A stretch of 64,000 bases of DNA, from NCBI GenBank assembly GCA_963825415.1, contig CAWGTD010000002.1, positions 62,001 through 126,000 of the forward strand. The letters run 5' to 3'. Made by a program: the position numbers and the translations under genes. Source of the DNA: BP-464 sp963825415 (GTDB lineage Bacteria; Actinomycetota; Thermoleophilia; Solirubrobacterales; Solirubrobacteraceae). The notes under the pieces are model-generated. The model had not been told where the DNA came from. It saw nothing but the letters and a program-made list of their open reading frames with translations, and made no database searches. This document shows, one piece after another, positions 1 to 8,279 of the stretch (position 1 is its first letter; every line of letters begins with the position of its first letter).

Positions 1-156
1 TACTACGCGGGACACGCCGCCGAGTCGGTGATCAGCACCGCGGGCATAGCGGGGCTCGGCGGGGTGGTGATCGTCGGTGGATCGCTCTACGCGATCACGA
101 AGCTGCGGCGGCGACGGGCCGAGCGGCTCGCCGACGTCGAGCTCGACGAGGCCTAG
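1..156 (+). CDS. C-terminal end of a membrane protein, probably DedA/VTT family (partial)
   Basis: The reading frame is open from the first base and ends in TAG at 154-156, giving the last 51 residues of a protein that begins upstream. It shows YYAGHAAES, one hydrophobic segment (about residues 14-33) and a very basic tail (KLRRRRAER). A short amphipathic stretch after 'YYAG', one last helix and an Arg-rich cytoplasmic tail resemble the end of DedA family proteins, which act in lipid and membrane homeostasis. With only 51 residues the family call is tentative. Its stop overlaps the stop of the convergent MarR gene by 4 nt. Confidence 0.5.
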   Translation, partial: YYAGHAAESVISTAGIAGLGGVVIVGGSLYAITKLRRRRAERLADVELDEA

Positions 157-632
157 CAGCAACCGCCGCCGTCAGAGACGACGCGGTCGCAACATTCGCT
201 GAGCGATTGCAGCTCTTCCTCGGAGAAGCGCGAGGTGAACAGCCGGCGCACACCGGCGTGGTGTGTCACGCGAGCCTCGGCGAGCTTGGACCGGCCGCGG
301 TCGGTGAGCACCGCGAAGGCGCCGCGCGCGTCGTTCGGGCACGAGCGCCGCTCGACGAGCCCGTCGCGCTCGAGGCGGTCGATGAGACGGGTGAGGCCGC
401 TGCGGCTGAGCAGGACGCTCGCCGCGATGTCGTGCATGCGCATCTTCGAGCCCTCGGCGTCGGAGAGGCGCAGCAGGACCTCGTAGGAGGTCAGCGGCAC
501 TCCGTGCTCGGCCTCCATCTGGGCGTCGAGCCGCTTGACCAACGACGCATGTGCCTTGAGCAACCCGCGCCATGCGCGCAGCTCGGTTGCGTCGAGGCTG
601 TCTGGCTCTGTCCTTGTCAGGGCGGGGGCCAT
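153..632 (-). CDS. MarR family transcriptional regulator
   Basis: A 159-residue winged-helix regulator of normal MarR length. The recognition-helix region reads ASVLLSRSGLTRLIDRLERDGLVERR, followed by the wing CPNDARGAFAVLTDRG, both typical of MarR. The ATG at 632 is preferred over one at 689, which would run into the divergent dioxygenase gene. MarR proteins are usually repressors released by phenolics, quinones or oxidants. The neighbours on the other strand encode a ring-cleaving dioxygenase and a carboxylesterase like those controlled by MhqR in Bacillus, so local control of that pair is the likely job (inference). The C-terminus GGGCC carries two adjacent cysteines, and CC is also near SECCDR; thiol sensing is possible but unproven. 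Confidence 0.85.
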   Translation of the reverse strand: MAPALTRTEPDSLDATELRAWRGLLKAHASLVKRLDAQMEAEHGVPLTSYEVLLRLSDAEGSKMRMHDIAASVLLSRSGLTRLIDRLERDGLVERRSCPNDARGAFAVLTDRGRSKLAEARVTHHAGVRRLFTSRFSEEELQSLSECCDRVVSDGGGCC

Positions 633-650
633 TGCGCGCGCAACGACGTT
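632..650. promoter_or_regulatory. Palindromes in the MarR/dioxygenase divergent region
   Basis: The 12-base perfect palindrome TTGCGCGCGCAA (632-643) overlaps the MarR start codon and runs straight into AACGACGTT (642-650, AACG-A-CGTT). The whole divergent gap is only 50 bases, so a repressor here could block both genes. This is a candidate MarR operator by position and symmetry only. Confidence 0.4.
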
Positions 651-682
651 ACCACCGGCTCGGCCTCGCCACAATGCAGGCA

Positions 683-1582
683 ATGGCACTGGAAGGCATG
701 CACCACATCACCGCGATCACCGGCGATGCTCCGGGGAACGTGGACTTTCACCGCCGCGTGCTCGGGTTGCGGCTGGTCAAGAAGACCGTCAACTTCGACG
801 CGCCGGACGTCTACCACCTCTATTACGGCGACGACAGCGGGACGCCCGGTTCGATTTTGACGTTCTTCGAGTTCCCCGACGCGGCGCGCGGCCGCGCCGG
901 CGCGGGCATGGTGCACCGCATCCTGTGGCGAGTGCGCTCCGAGGCTGCGTTGGAGTTCTGGGCGGACCGGCTGCGTGGCGAGGGTGTGCCCGAGCTCCAT
1001 GCCGACAACGAGCTGATCTTCACCGACCACGAGGGCCTCGCCCACGAGCTGCTCGTCGTCGCCAGCACCGACGCGCCGCTCCCGGCGACGGCGCCCGACA
1101 TCCCGGCCGAGCACGCGCTCCAGGGCTTCCACGGCGTGCGCGCCTACGGCCGCCGCCCCGACGACAGCGCGCCGCTGCTGGAGGCGCTGGGCTTCGCCGC
1201 GGAGGGTTTCGGCGGCTGGCGGCTGGCCGGCGACGAGCGCCACGGGATGTATCTCTACGACGACCCGCCGGTCGAGCCGGGCGTGCAGGGCGCGGGCACG
1301 ATCCATCACGTCGCCTGGAGCGCGGCCGACGACGCCGAGTTGAGCGTCTTGCGCGAGCGCGCCGCGGCGGCGGGCGCGCGGCCGACGCCGATCATCGACC
1401 GCCAGTACTTCCACTCGGTCTACTTCCGCGAGCCCAGCGGCGTGCTCTTCGAGCTGGCCACACGAGACATCGGCTTCGCCTACGACGAGCCCGAGGAATC
1501 GTTGGGCGAGGCCCTCAAGCTCCCGCCGCAGCACGAGCACCTCCGCGACCAACTCGAGCAGACGCTCACGCCTTTGCCGTGA
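683..1582 (+). CDS. Ring-cleaving dioxygenase of the VOC superfamily (MhqO/MhqA-like)
   Basis: A 299-residue protein with two vicinal-oxygen-chelate domains. The N-terminus MALEGMHHITAI is the signature start of the MhqO/YkcA-type hydroquinone dioxygenases. Metal-ligand positions are visible as HHIT near the start, TIHHVAW around residue 210 and FELATRDIGF around residue 262. The usual YYGD and GSILTFFEFPD segments are present. The family opens hydroquinone or catechol rings using Fe(II) in the cytosol. ATG 683 is chosen because it starts the conserved MALEGMHH block; ATG 674 is an alternative. The esterase gene begins inside its stop codon (GTGA), so the two are translationally coupled, and a MarR gene is divergent. 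Confidence 0.85.
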   Translation: MALEGMHHITAITGDAPGNVDFHRRVLGLRLVKKTVNFDAPDVYHLYYGDDSGTPGSILTFFEFPDAARGRAGAGMVHRILWRVRSEAALEFWADRLRGEGVPELHADNELIFTDHEGLAHELLVVASTDAPLPATAPDIPAEHALQGFHGVRAYGRRPDDSAPLLEALGFAAEGFGGWRLAGDERHGMYLYDDPPVEPGVQGAGTIHHVAWSAADDAELSVLRERAAAAGARPTPIIDRQYFHSVYFREPSGVLFELATRDIGFAYDEPEESLGEALKLPPQHEHLRDQLEQTLTPLP

Positions 1583-2202
1583 TCCACGTCGTACGCGAGG
1601 CAGCCGGCGATCCCGCCGGGACGCTGGTGCTGCTTCACGGCCGCGGGGCCGACGAGCACGACCTGCTGCCGCTGCTCGGTGTGCTTGACCCGAAGAAGCG
1701 GCTGCGCGGCATCACGGTCGGCGCGCCGCTGGCGCTTCCACCCGGGGGCAAGCACTGGTACGCGGTGCACCGCGTCGGGTTCCCGGATCCGACCACGTTC
1801 GGCCCCACATACCGGCAGCTCACGCACTTCCTCGACTCGGACCTCGGCGTCGACTGGAGCCGCACGCTGATCGGCGGCTTCTCGCAGGGCGGCGTGATGG
1901 CCTACGCGGTCGGTCTCGGCACGGGGCGCCCGGACCCCGCCGGGATCCTTGCGATGAGCTGCTTCGTGCCGCAGGTCGAGGGCTGGGAGCCCGAGTTGAC
2001 CAACCGCGAGCGCCTGCCGGTCGTCCACGTCCACGGCGAGCGCGACCCGATCATCCCGGTCGAGTTCGGCCACGCTGCCCGCGCCCTGCTCGAGCCCGCC
2101 GTCGACTTCACCTACCGCGAGTTCCCCGGCGGCCACAATGTCGATCCGCGGCTGCTCGCCGAGCTCGCCCAATGGGTCGCCGCGCGGCTGCCAAAGCGCT
2201 AG
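1579..2202 (+). CDS. Alpha/beta-hydrolase, phospholipase/carboxylesterase family (MhqD-like)
   Basis: A 207-residue cytosolic serine hydrolase. It has the early strand and oxyanion segment LVLLHGRGADEHD, the nucleophile elbow GGFSQGG, the acid in HGERDPIIP and the catalytic histidine in PGGHNVD, all in the order and spacing of the small carboxylesterase/phospholipase family that includes MhqD. The GTG start at 1579 overlaps the dioxygenase stop by 4 nt. Together with the divergent MarR gene this matches an Mhq-type electrophile/quinone-resistance locus; the substrate here is unknown. The next gene is convergent and its stop immediately abuts this one. Confidence 0.85.
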   Translation: MIHVVREAAGDPAGTLVLLHGRGADEHDLLPLLGVLDPKKRLRGITVGAPLALPPGGKHWYAVHRVGFPDPTTFGPTYRQLTHFLDSDLGVDWSRTLIGGFSQGGVMAYAVGLGTGRPDPAGILAMSCFVPQVEGWEPELTNRERLPVVHVHGERDPIIPVEFGHAARALLEPAVDFTYREFPGGHNVDPRLLAELAQWVAARLPKR

Positions 2203-2436
2203 CTACTCGATCGGGTCGTCGTCCCGCCGGCTGGGAAGCCCAGAGCCGCGCCAGGTCGACGGCTGCTCGCGAGCCGGCCGGCCGCCAAGCGGGCGGGACG
2301 GCGACATGATCGCCATCAACACCATGATCACGAAGGCGAGGGCGACCAGCAGCCCTCCCACTCCGGCGCCGATGGTGGCGCCGACCACGAGACCTATGGC
2401 CATCACCGCCGCCACCCCCAGGATCACGTACGCCAT
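2203..2436 (-). CDS. Small membrane protein of unknown function
   Basis: A 77-residue protein with a nearly continuous hydrophobic N-terminal half (about residues 3-45, enough for two helices, rich in Gly/Ala/Val with GATIGAGVGGLL) and a charged cytoplasmic tail ending RRDDDPIE. It follows gpmI after 40 bases on the same strand, where many Gram-positive genomes place secG, but the SecG hallmark with the conserved Q-x-G-K-G loop is missing, so I do not call it SecG. ATG 2436 is the only sensible start. Confidence 0.6.
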   Translation of the reverse strand: MAYVILGVAAVMAIGLVVGATIGAGVGGLLVALAFVIMVLMAIMSPSRPLGGRPAREQPSTWRGSGLPSRRDDDPIE

Positions 2437-2476
2437 GCGCCGGGAGCGTACGGCCTCGCCTGGCGCCGGCGTAGCA

Positions 2477-3933
2477 TCAGCGGGCGAGCAGCGAGCGGCC
2501 GGTCATCTCGGCCGGCTGATCGATCGCGAGCAGCTCCAAGACGGTGGGCGCGACGTCGGCGAGCACGCCGCCGTCGCGGAGCGCGAGTCCCTCCTCGGTG
2601 ACGACGAGCGGGACGGGGTTCAGCGAGTGGGCGGTGTCGGGCGAGCCGTCGGGCTCGAGCATCTCGTCGGCATTGCCGTGGTCGGCGGTGATGACGAGGA
2701 CGCCCCCCTCCCCTGGACGGCGTCGACGACGATCTTCAGGCACGTGTCGACGGCCTCGACCGCCGCGATCGCCGCCGGTATCGAGCCCGTGTGGCCGACC
2801 ATGTCGGCGTTGGCGAAGTTGATGATCCCGAAGCGGTAGTCGTCGGCCGCCCAGTCGCGCGCGAACGCGTCGGCCGCCTCGCGGGCGCTCATCTCGGGCT
2901 TGTGGTCGTACGTCGGCACGTCGCGCGGCGACGGCACGAGCTCGCGGCGCTCGTGCTCGCACGGCTCTTCCTCACCGCCGCCGAAGAAGTACGTGACGTG
3001 CGCGTACTTCTCGGTCTCGGCGACGTGGAGCTGGGCGCCACCCGCCGCCTCGATCACGCGGGGAAGCGTCGTCGCCGGGCGCTCGGGCGGGAACGCGACC
3101 GGATAGGGCCAGCCCTCCTCGTACTCCGTCAGGGTCGTCGGTGACAGACCGGCCTCACCGAACTTGGTGACCAGCTGGCGCATCCGGTCGGGGCGGAAGT
3201 TCAGGCAGACGATCCCGTCGCCGGGGTGGATGCGAGCGTCGTCGCCGACCAGCGTCGGCTCGATGAACTCGTCGGTCTCCCCGCGCTCGTAAGCCGCGCG
3301 GACGGCCGCCTCGCCGGTCTCGGCGCGGTACGGCGCCTCGCCGCCAAGCAGCAGGTCGAGCGCCTTCTGCGTGCGCTCCCAGCGCAGGTCGCGGTCCATC
3401 GCGTAGTACCGGCCGACGACGGACCCGACGCGCGCCGTGCCCCAGCCCTCGACCTCGGCCAGATAGCCGGCGCCGCCGGTCGGCGAGGTGTCGCGGCCGT
3501 CGGTGAACGCATGCACCACGACGTCGCCTTCGGCCATCGCCGCCAGCGCCCGCAGGTGGTCGAGGCTCGAGTGCACGCCGCCGTCGGAGACCAGGCCGAG
3601 CAGGTGCACACGCTCGTGGCCCAGCAGCGCTGCGCGCAGCACCTCGTTGGCCACCAGCGACCCGTCGGCCACCGCGTCGTCGATGCGCGTCAAGTCCTGG
3701 CGGACGACGGCGCCGGCGCCGAGGTTGAGATGGCCGACCTCGGAGTTGCCCATCTGGCCGTCGGGCAGGCCGACGGCGCGCCCGCAGGTCGTCAGCTCGG
3801 TGTGCGGGTAGCGCGCCCAGAGGTCGTCGAATACCGGCGTTGCGGCGAGGTCGACCGCGTTGCCCGGCCCCGGCGGCGCCAGGCCCCAGCCGTCGAGCAC
3901 GACCAGGACGCACCCGGGCGCGGGCAGCGTCAT
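2477..3933 (-). CDS. gpmI: 2,3-bisphosphoglycerate-independent phosphoglycerate mutase (frameshifted)
   Basis: This glycolytic enzyme interconverts 3- and 2-phosphoglycerate with two Mn ions. The N-terminal part has VLDGWG and DGQMGNSEVGH, whose serine is the phosphorylated nucleophile, then HAFTDGRDTSP, NFRPDRMRQ and FANADMVGHTG. The C-terminal part, ITADHGNADEM to the end, lies in another frame. The break falls in a run of six C on the plus strand at 2703-2708; restoring one base gives a continuous protein of about 485 residues with normal family order. I therefore annotate one gene with a -1 indel, most likely a sequence error. Its ATG overlaps the tpiA stop by 4 nt. Confidence 0.85.
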
Positions 3934-4688
3934 GGCCGGGCGGCGGCGGCGATCGCGGCGAGCTTCTCGGGCTCCAGCGACGCCCCACCGACGAGCGCGC
4001 CGTCGACGTCGGGCAGGGCGAGGAGCTCAGGGGCGTTGTCGGGGCTCACGCTGCCGCCGTACAGGATCCGGCACGCCTCGGCCGCCGAAGGCGACCGGTC
4101 GGCGACCAGCGCGCGCACGAACGCGATCGCCTCCTGGGCCTGGTCGGGCGTGGCGACCTTGCCGGTACCGATCGCCCAGATCGGCTCGTATGCGATGACC
4201 ACCTCGGCGAGACGCTCGTCGGCAACCTGGGCGAGCCCTTCGTTGACCTGGGCGCGCAGCTTGCGCTCGGTGTCGCCGGCCTCGCGCTCCTCCCCGGTCT
4301 CCCCCACGCACAGCATCGGCACGATTCCCGCAGCGAGCGCCGCCGGCACCTTCAGCCCCAGCGCGCGGTCGGACTCGGCGCAGTCCAGGCGGCGCTCCGA
4401 GTGGCCCAGCAGCACGCCGTGCACCTCGAGCTCGCTGAGCATCGCCGACGAGATCTCGCCGGTGTACGGCCCGCTCTCGGCCTCGTGCATGTTCTGCGCG
4501 TAGACCTCCAGGCGCGAGCCGCGCGCCGACTCCACCGTGGCCGCCAACGCCGTGAACGGCGGGCAGACCGCGACGTCCACTCCGTCCAGCGACGAGATGC
4601 GCGGCAGCAGGCCGGCCACGAACATCTCGGCCTCGGCGACCGTCTTGTGCATCTTCCAGTTCCCGGCGACCAGTGGTGTTCGGCTCAT
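3930..4688 (-). CDS. tpiA: Triose-phosphate isomerase
   Basis: An intact 252-residue TIM-barrel enzyme that interconverts glyceraldehyde-3-phosphate and dihydroxyacetone phosphate. Active-site residues are all visible: Lys in GNWKMHK near the N-terminus, His in LLGHSERR and the catalytic Glu in AYEPIWAIGTG, plus the phosphate-binding loop YGGSVSPDN and GGASLEPEKL at the end. The ATG at 4688 overlaps the pgk stop (ATGA), and the tpiA stop overlaps the gpmI start in the same way, so pgk, tpiA and gpmI are translationally coupled. It is the only gene of the gap-pgk-tpiA-gpmI set here without a frame defect. Confidence 0.95.
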   Translation of the reverse strand: MSRTPLVAGNWKMHKTVAEAEMFVAGLLPRISSLDGVDVAVCPPFTALAATVESARGSRLEVYAQNMHEAESGPYTGEISSAMLSELEVHGVLLGHSERRLDCAESDRALGLKVPAALAAGIVPMLCVGETGEEREAGDTERKLRAQVNEGLAQVADERLAEVVIAYEPIWAIGTGKVATPDQAQEAIAFVRALVADRSPSAAEACRILYGGSVSPDNAPELLALPDVDGALVGGASLEPEKLAAIAAAARP

Positions 4689-5871
4689 CGCTCCAAGACC
4701 TCCACGCCGGGGAGCGGCTTGCCCTCCAGCAACTCCAGGGCGGCGCCGCCGCCGGTCGACAGATGGGTGACCCGGTCGGCCAGGCCGAACTGCACCAGTG
4801 CCGCCGCGCTGTCGCCGCCGCCCACCACGGTCGTGCCGGGAGCTTGGGCGACCGCCTCGGCGACGGCGCGCGTGCCGCCGGCGAAGGGTTCGAGCTCGAA
4901 CGCCCCCATCGGCCCGTTCCAGAACACCGTGCCCGCGTTGAGGATCTCCTGACCGTACGCCTTCGCCGTCCGCGCGCCGACGTCGAGACCCATCCAGCCG
5001 TCGGGGACGTCGACCGTGTCGATCTCGCGATGCTCGGAGTCGGCGGCGAAGCGATCGGCGATCACGAGGTCCTGCGGCAGGTGCAGCTTGCCCTCGCCGT
5101 CCAGCAGCGCGCGGCGAGCGGGCTCGACGCCCTCCTCCTCGCAGAGCGAAGCACCGGTCGAGTGGCCCTGGGCGGAGAAGAACGGAAAGCACATCGCGCC
5201 GCCGATCAGCACCACGTCCGCGCGCTGCAGGAACGCGTCGATCACGCCGATCTTGTCGGTCACCTTCGCGCCGCCGACCACGGCCACGAGCGGGCGGGCC
5301 GGGTCGTCGAGGATCCCGCGCAGCGTCTCCACCTCGCGCTGGAGCAGGCGCCCCGCGTAGCTGGGCAGCAGCCGCGCGACGCCCTCGGTCGAGGCATGCG
5401 CGCGGTGGGCGGCGCCGAACGCGTCGTCGACGTAGACGTCGCCGAGCGCGGCGTAGCGGCTCGCGAGCTCGGGGTCGTTGGCGGTCTCGCCCTCGAGGAA
5501 GCGGACGTTCTCGACCATCGTCACGCCGGACTCCCTCAGCAGCGACGGGTCGGGCTGCTCGACCAGCTCGACCGGCTCGCCGAGCAGCTCGGCCAGCCGG
5601 TCGGCCACCGGCCGCAGCGACAGCGCCGGGTCGGGGCCCTTGGGCCGGCCGAGGTGCGCGAGCAGAACCAGCGAGGCCCCGCGCTCCCGCAGCTCCCGCA
5701 GCGTCGGCAGCGCGGCCTCGATGCGCGTGTCGTCGGTGATCCTGCCGGCCCTGGGGGTGCCGGAGGCGGCCACGTGGCGGAGGCGTCCCCGGCTTTCAAT
5801 GGGACGTTGAAGTCGACCCGGACGACGACGCGTTTGGAGCTGACGTCGTCGAGGTCGTCGAGCGTCCTCAA
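4685..5871 (-). CDS. pgk: Phosphoglycerate kinase, disrupted by a 44-nt in-gene segment
   Basis: Phosphoglycerate kinase makes ATP from 1,3-bisphosphoglycerate. The N-terminus (RTLDDLDD, VVVRVDFNVPLKAG) starts at TTG 5871, overlapping the gap stop (TTGA). The rest (RITDDTRIEAALPT, LAHLGRPKG, VENVRF, VVGGAKVTDK, FWNGPMGAFE, VVGGGDSAAA, HLSTGGGAALE) is clean but in another frame. Between LKAG and RITDD, which are adjacent in normal PGKs, lie 44 extra bases bounded by CCGGC repeats. Removing them restores one frame of about 380 residues. Alternatively, restoring one lost base would give about 395 residues with an unusual loop. As written no intact PGK is made; a GTG at 5773 could only start a truncated protein. 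Confidence 0.85.
5745..5793. repeat. 44-nt inserted segment with CCGGC direct repeats inside pgk
   Basis: CCGGC occurs at 5745-5749 and 5789-5793, exactly 44 bases apart. Deleting one copy and the intervening DNA joins the PGK coding sequence at the point where the family has no insertion. The segment contains the palindrome GCCACGTGGC (about 5768-5777) flanked by two GGAGGCG copies 17-18 bases apart. It may be a small repeat insertion, a slippage duplication or an assembly artefact. Confidence 0.5.
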
Positions 5872-6870
5872 AGGACCTTCTGGGCCAGTTCGACGATCCG
5901 GTTCGAGTAGCCCCACTCGTTGTCGTACCAGCTGACGACCTTCACGAGCGTGCCGTCGATCACCGCGGTCAGCGGGCCGTCGACGATCGAGGAGAACGGG
6001 CTCTTGACGATGTCGGTCGAGACGATCGGGTCGGTGTTGTAACGCAGGATCCCGGCCAGGTCGCCCTGGTCGGCGCGCGAGCTGAACGCCTCGTTGACCT
6101 CGTCGACGCTGGTCTCGCGCGCGGCCTCGAAGGTGAGATCGACGACCGAGCCCGTCGGCACGGGCGCGCGGATCGCCATGCCGTGCAGCTTGCCGTTGAG
6201 CTCGGGCAGCACCAGACCGACCGCCTTCGCCGCGCCGGTCGACGTCGGCATCGAGGTTCAGCGCCGCCGCGCGAGCGCGGCGCAGGTCGCTGTGCGGCGC
6301 GTCGACCAGGCGCTGGTCGGCGGTGTAGGCATGAATCGTCGTCATCAGGCCGTGCTTGATGCCGACGGCCTCGTGGACGACCTTCGCGAACGGCGCCAGG
6401 CAGTTGGTCGTGCACGACGCGTTGGAGATCACGTGGTGCTGGGCGGCGTCGTACTTGTCGAAGTTGACACCCAGCGCGACGGTGATGTCCTCGCCCTTCG
6501 CCGGCGCCGAGATGATGACCTTCTTGGCGCCCGCGTCGAGGTGCTTGGCGGCGTTCTCGCGGTCGGTGAAGAACCCGGTCGACTCGATGACGACGTCGAC
6601 GCCGAGATCGCCCCACGGCAGCGCCGCCGGATCGCGCTCGGCGAGGATCCGCAGCTCCTTGCCGCCCACCACCAGACCGGTGTCGGTGGTCTCGACGTCG
6701 CCCGGGAACGGGCCGTAGACCGAGTCGTAGCGCAACAGGTGCGCGAGGGTCGGTACGTCGGTGATGTCGTTGACCGCGACCCATTCGATGTCCGCGTTCG
6801 TCTCGAAGCCCGCGCGGAACACGTTGCGTCCGATGCGGCCGAATCCGTTGATTCCAACTCGTAGCGCCAT
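5868..6870 (-). CDS. gap: Type I glyceraldehyde-3-phosphate dehydrogenase (frameshifted)
   Basis: This NAD-dependent glycolytic enzyme oxidises and phosphorylates glyceraldehyde-3-phosphate. The N-terminus MALRVGINGFGRIGRNVFR is the Rossmann dinucleotide loop; the catalytic cysteine is in SNASCTTNCLAP; TTIHAYTADQRLVD follows. The second half (STGAAKAVGLVLPEL, SWYDNEWGYSNRIVEL) is in another frame. The break is near 6245-6252, where NLDADVD should read NLxPTSTG; removing one base gives 333 residues, exactly the family length. The stop codon overlaps the TTG start of pgk. A VOC gene precedes it rather than whiA, the more usual upstream neighbour in Gram-positive bacteria. Confidence 0.88.
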
Positions 6871-6885
6871 GGCCTCTCAGCCTAT

Positions 6886-7251
6886 TCATCTGCTTTCGGC
6901 CACGACCTCGACCCGCAGGCCGTCCGGGTCGAGCAGGTAGGCGGCGTAATAGCGCCGGCCGTAGTGCGGCCGTGGCCCGGGCGGCCCATCCGACCGGCCC
7001 CCCGCCTCCAGGCCCGCGGCGTACGCGGCTTCGACCGCCACGCGGCCGGTCGCCGCGAACGCGACGTGCCCGTAGCCGAACCCCGGAGCCCGGCCGCGCT
7101 CGGTGATCCAGAACTCCGCGTCGTCGACCCCGTAGGCAATGGCGCGGTCGGACTCGAACGCCCTGCGCACGCCCAGCGGGAAGAACAGCGCGTCGTAGAA
7201 GCGCGCCGACCGAGCGAGGTCGGAGACCTCCACACCCACGTGGGCGAGCAC
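6886..7251 (-). CDS. VOC family protein (glyoxalase/bleomycin-resistance fold)
   Basis: A 121-residue single VOC domain. It starts VLAHVGVEVSDLARSARFYDALFFPLG, the typical glyoxalase-fold opening with a histidine metal ligand, has YGHVAFAATGR in the middle and ends YLLDPDGLRVEVVAES with the usual glutamate ligand. The GTG at 7251 lies 2 bases after the rapZ stop, and gap begins 15 bases downstream, so it is embedded in the rapZ-gap operon. Substrate unknown. Its place next to a triose-phosphate enzyme is suggestive of methylglyoxal or triose-derived electrophile handling, but that is guesswork from context. Confidence 0.8.
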   Translation of the reverse strand: MLAHVGVEVSDLARSARFYDALFFPLGVRRAFESDRAIAYGVDDAEFWITERGRAPGFGYGHVAFAATGRVAVEAAYAAGLEAGGRSDGPPGPRPHYGRRYYAAYLLDPDGLRVEVVAESR

Positions 7252-7253
7252 CG

Positions 7254-8223
7254 CTATGCGCCCGCCGTGCGCTTCTCGATGTCGCGGTGAACGACCTCGA
7301 CGAAGACGTCGTCACGATCGCGGTAGCGGCTCCCGAGGTCCTCGGCGATCACCACCGAGCGGTGCCGGCCGCCGGTGCAGCCGATCGCAACCATCAGGTG
7401 CGCCTTGCCCTCGCCGAGGTACTGCGGGATCAGGAAATCCAGCAGCGGGAACAAGCCGCTCGTAGAACTCGTTCAGGCCGCCCTGCGCGGCGACGTAGTC
7501 GACGACCTCCTGGTCGCGGCCGGTCCGATCGCGCAGATCGGCCTCCCAGTGCGGGTTCGGCAGGAACCGGCAGTCAAAAGTCAAATCGGCGTCGCGCGGC
7601 GGGCCGTGCTTGAACCCGAAGCTCTGGAACGTCACGGCGAGGCGGGTCAGGGGCCGGCGCGGCAGGAACTCGTCGGCGATCTTGCGGCGCAGCGTCGCGG
7701 CGCTCAGGCCGGTGGAGTCGATCACCGCCTCGGCGTAGGGCTTCAGCGCCTCGAGCAGTCCGCGCTCGTTGGCGATCCCCTGCGCGACCGCTCCGTTGGG
7801 GGCGAGCGGGTGGCGCCGACGGGTCTCCTTGTAGCGCGTCAGCAGCGTCTCCTCGTCGGCGTCGAGGAACAGCACGCGGTGGCTGATCCCCTGCCGCGCG
7901 AGCTCGTCCAGCACGCGCTGGAGCGCCTCGAAGTAGTCGCCGCCGCGCACGTCGGAGACCACCGCGGCACGCTCGACCTTCGAGCCCTCGAGCATGAAGA
8001 GGTCGACCAGGCCGGCGATCATCTCCGGCGGCAGGTTGTCGACGCAGAAGTAGCCCGCGTCCTCGAAGACCTGCATCGCGGTGGACTTGCCGGCTCCGGA
8101 ATAGCCGGTGATGACCACGAAGTCCTCCAGCCGGGATTCGGCACCGGCGGAATCGTGGTCGCGGTGGGCGCGTCGCGTGAGGCCGAGACGCTCGGTGAGG
8201 CGCCCCGGCTTGGTGGTCGCCAT
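7254..8223 (-). CDS. rapZ: RapZ/YvcJ family nucleotide-binding protein (frameshifted)
   Basis: RapZ proteins are P-loop proteins; in E. coli RapZ controls glmS expression through a small RNA, while the actinobacterial role is less clear. The Walker A motif is GYSGAGKSTAMQ, then CVDNLPPEMI, RRRHPL and FGFKHGPPRDADL, all diagnostic. The last 66 residues (FPLLDFLIPQYLGEGK, IGCTGGRHRSV) lie in another frame after FYERL. The break is an extra base near 7453-7454; without it FYERLFPLLDFL continues cleanly to about 322 residues. A 32-residue basic N-terminal extension precedes the P-loop region. It lies just downstream of uvrC; yvcK and whiA, often found between rapZ and gap, are absent. Confidence 0.88.
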
Positions 8224-8279
8224 GCCCTACGGATCCTACGAGGCGCCCGGGACGACCCCGATAGCCAACTCGTGACGGC

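Noticed and set aside
2203..2436. SecG at the end of the glycolytic operon
   Set aside because: Position and two-helix size fit, but the conserved SecG loop with QxGKG is absent.
2700..2712. Programmed -1 frameshift in gpmI
   Set aside because: Although the site is a homopolymer, many unrelated genes in this window have similar breaks, so a general sequence error is simpler.
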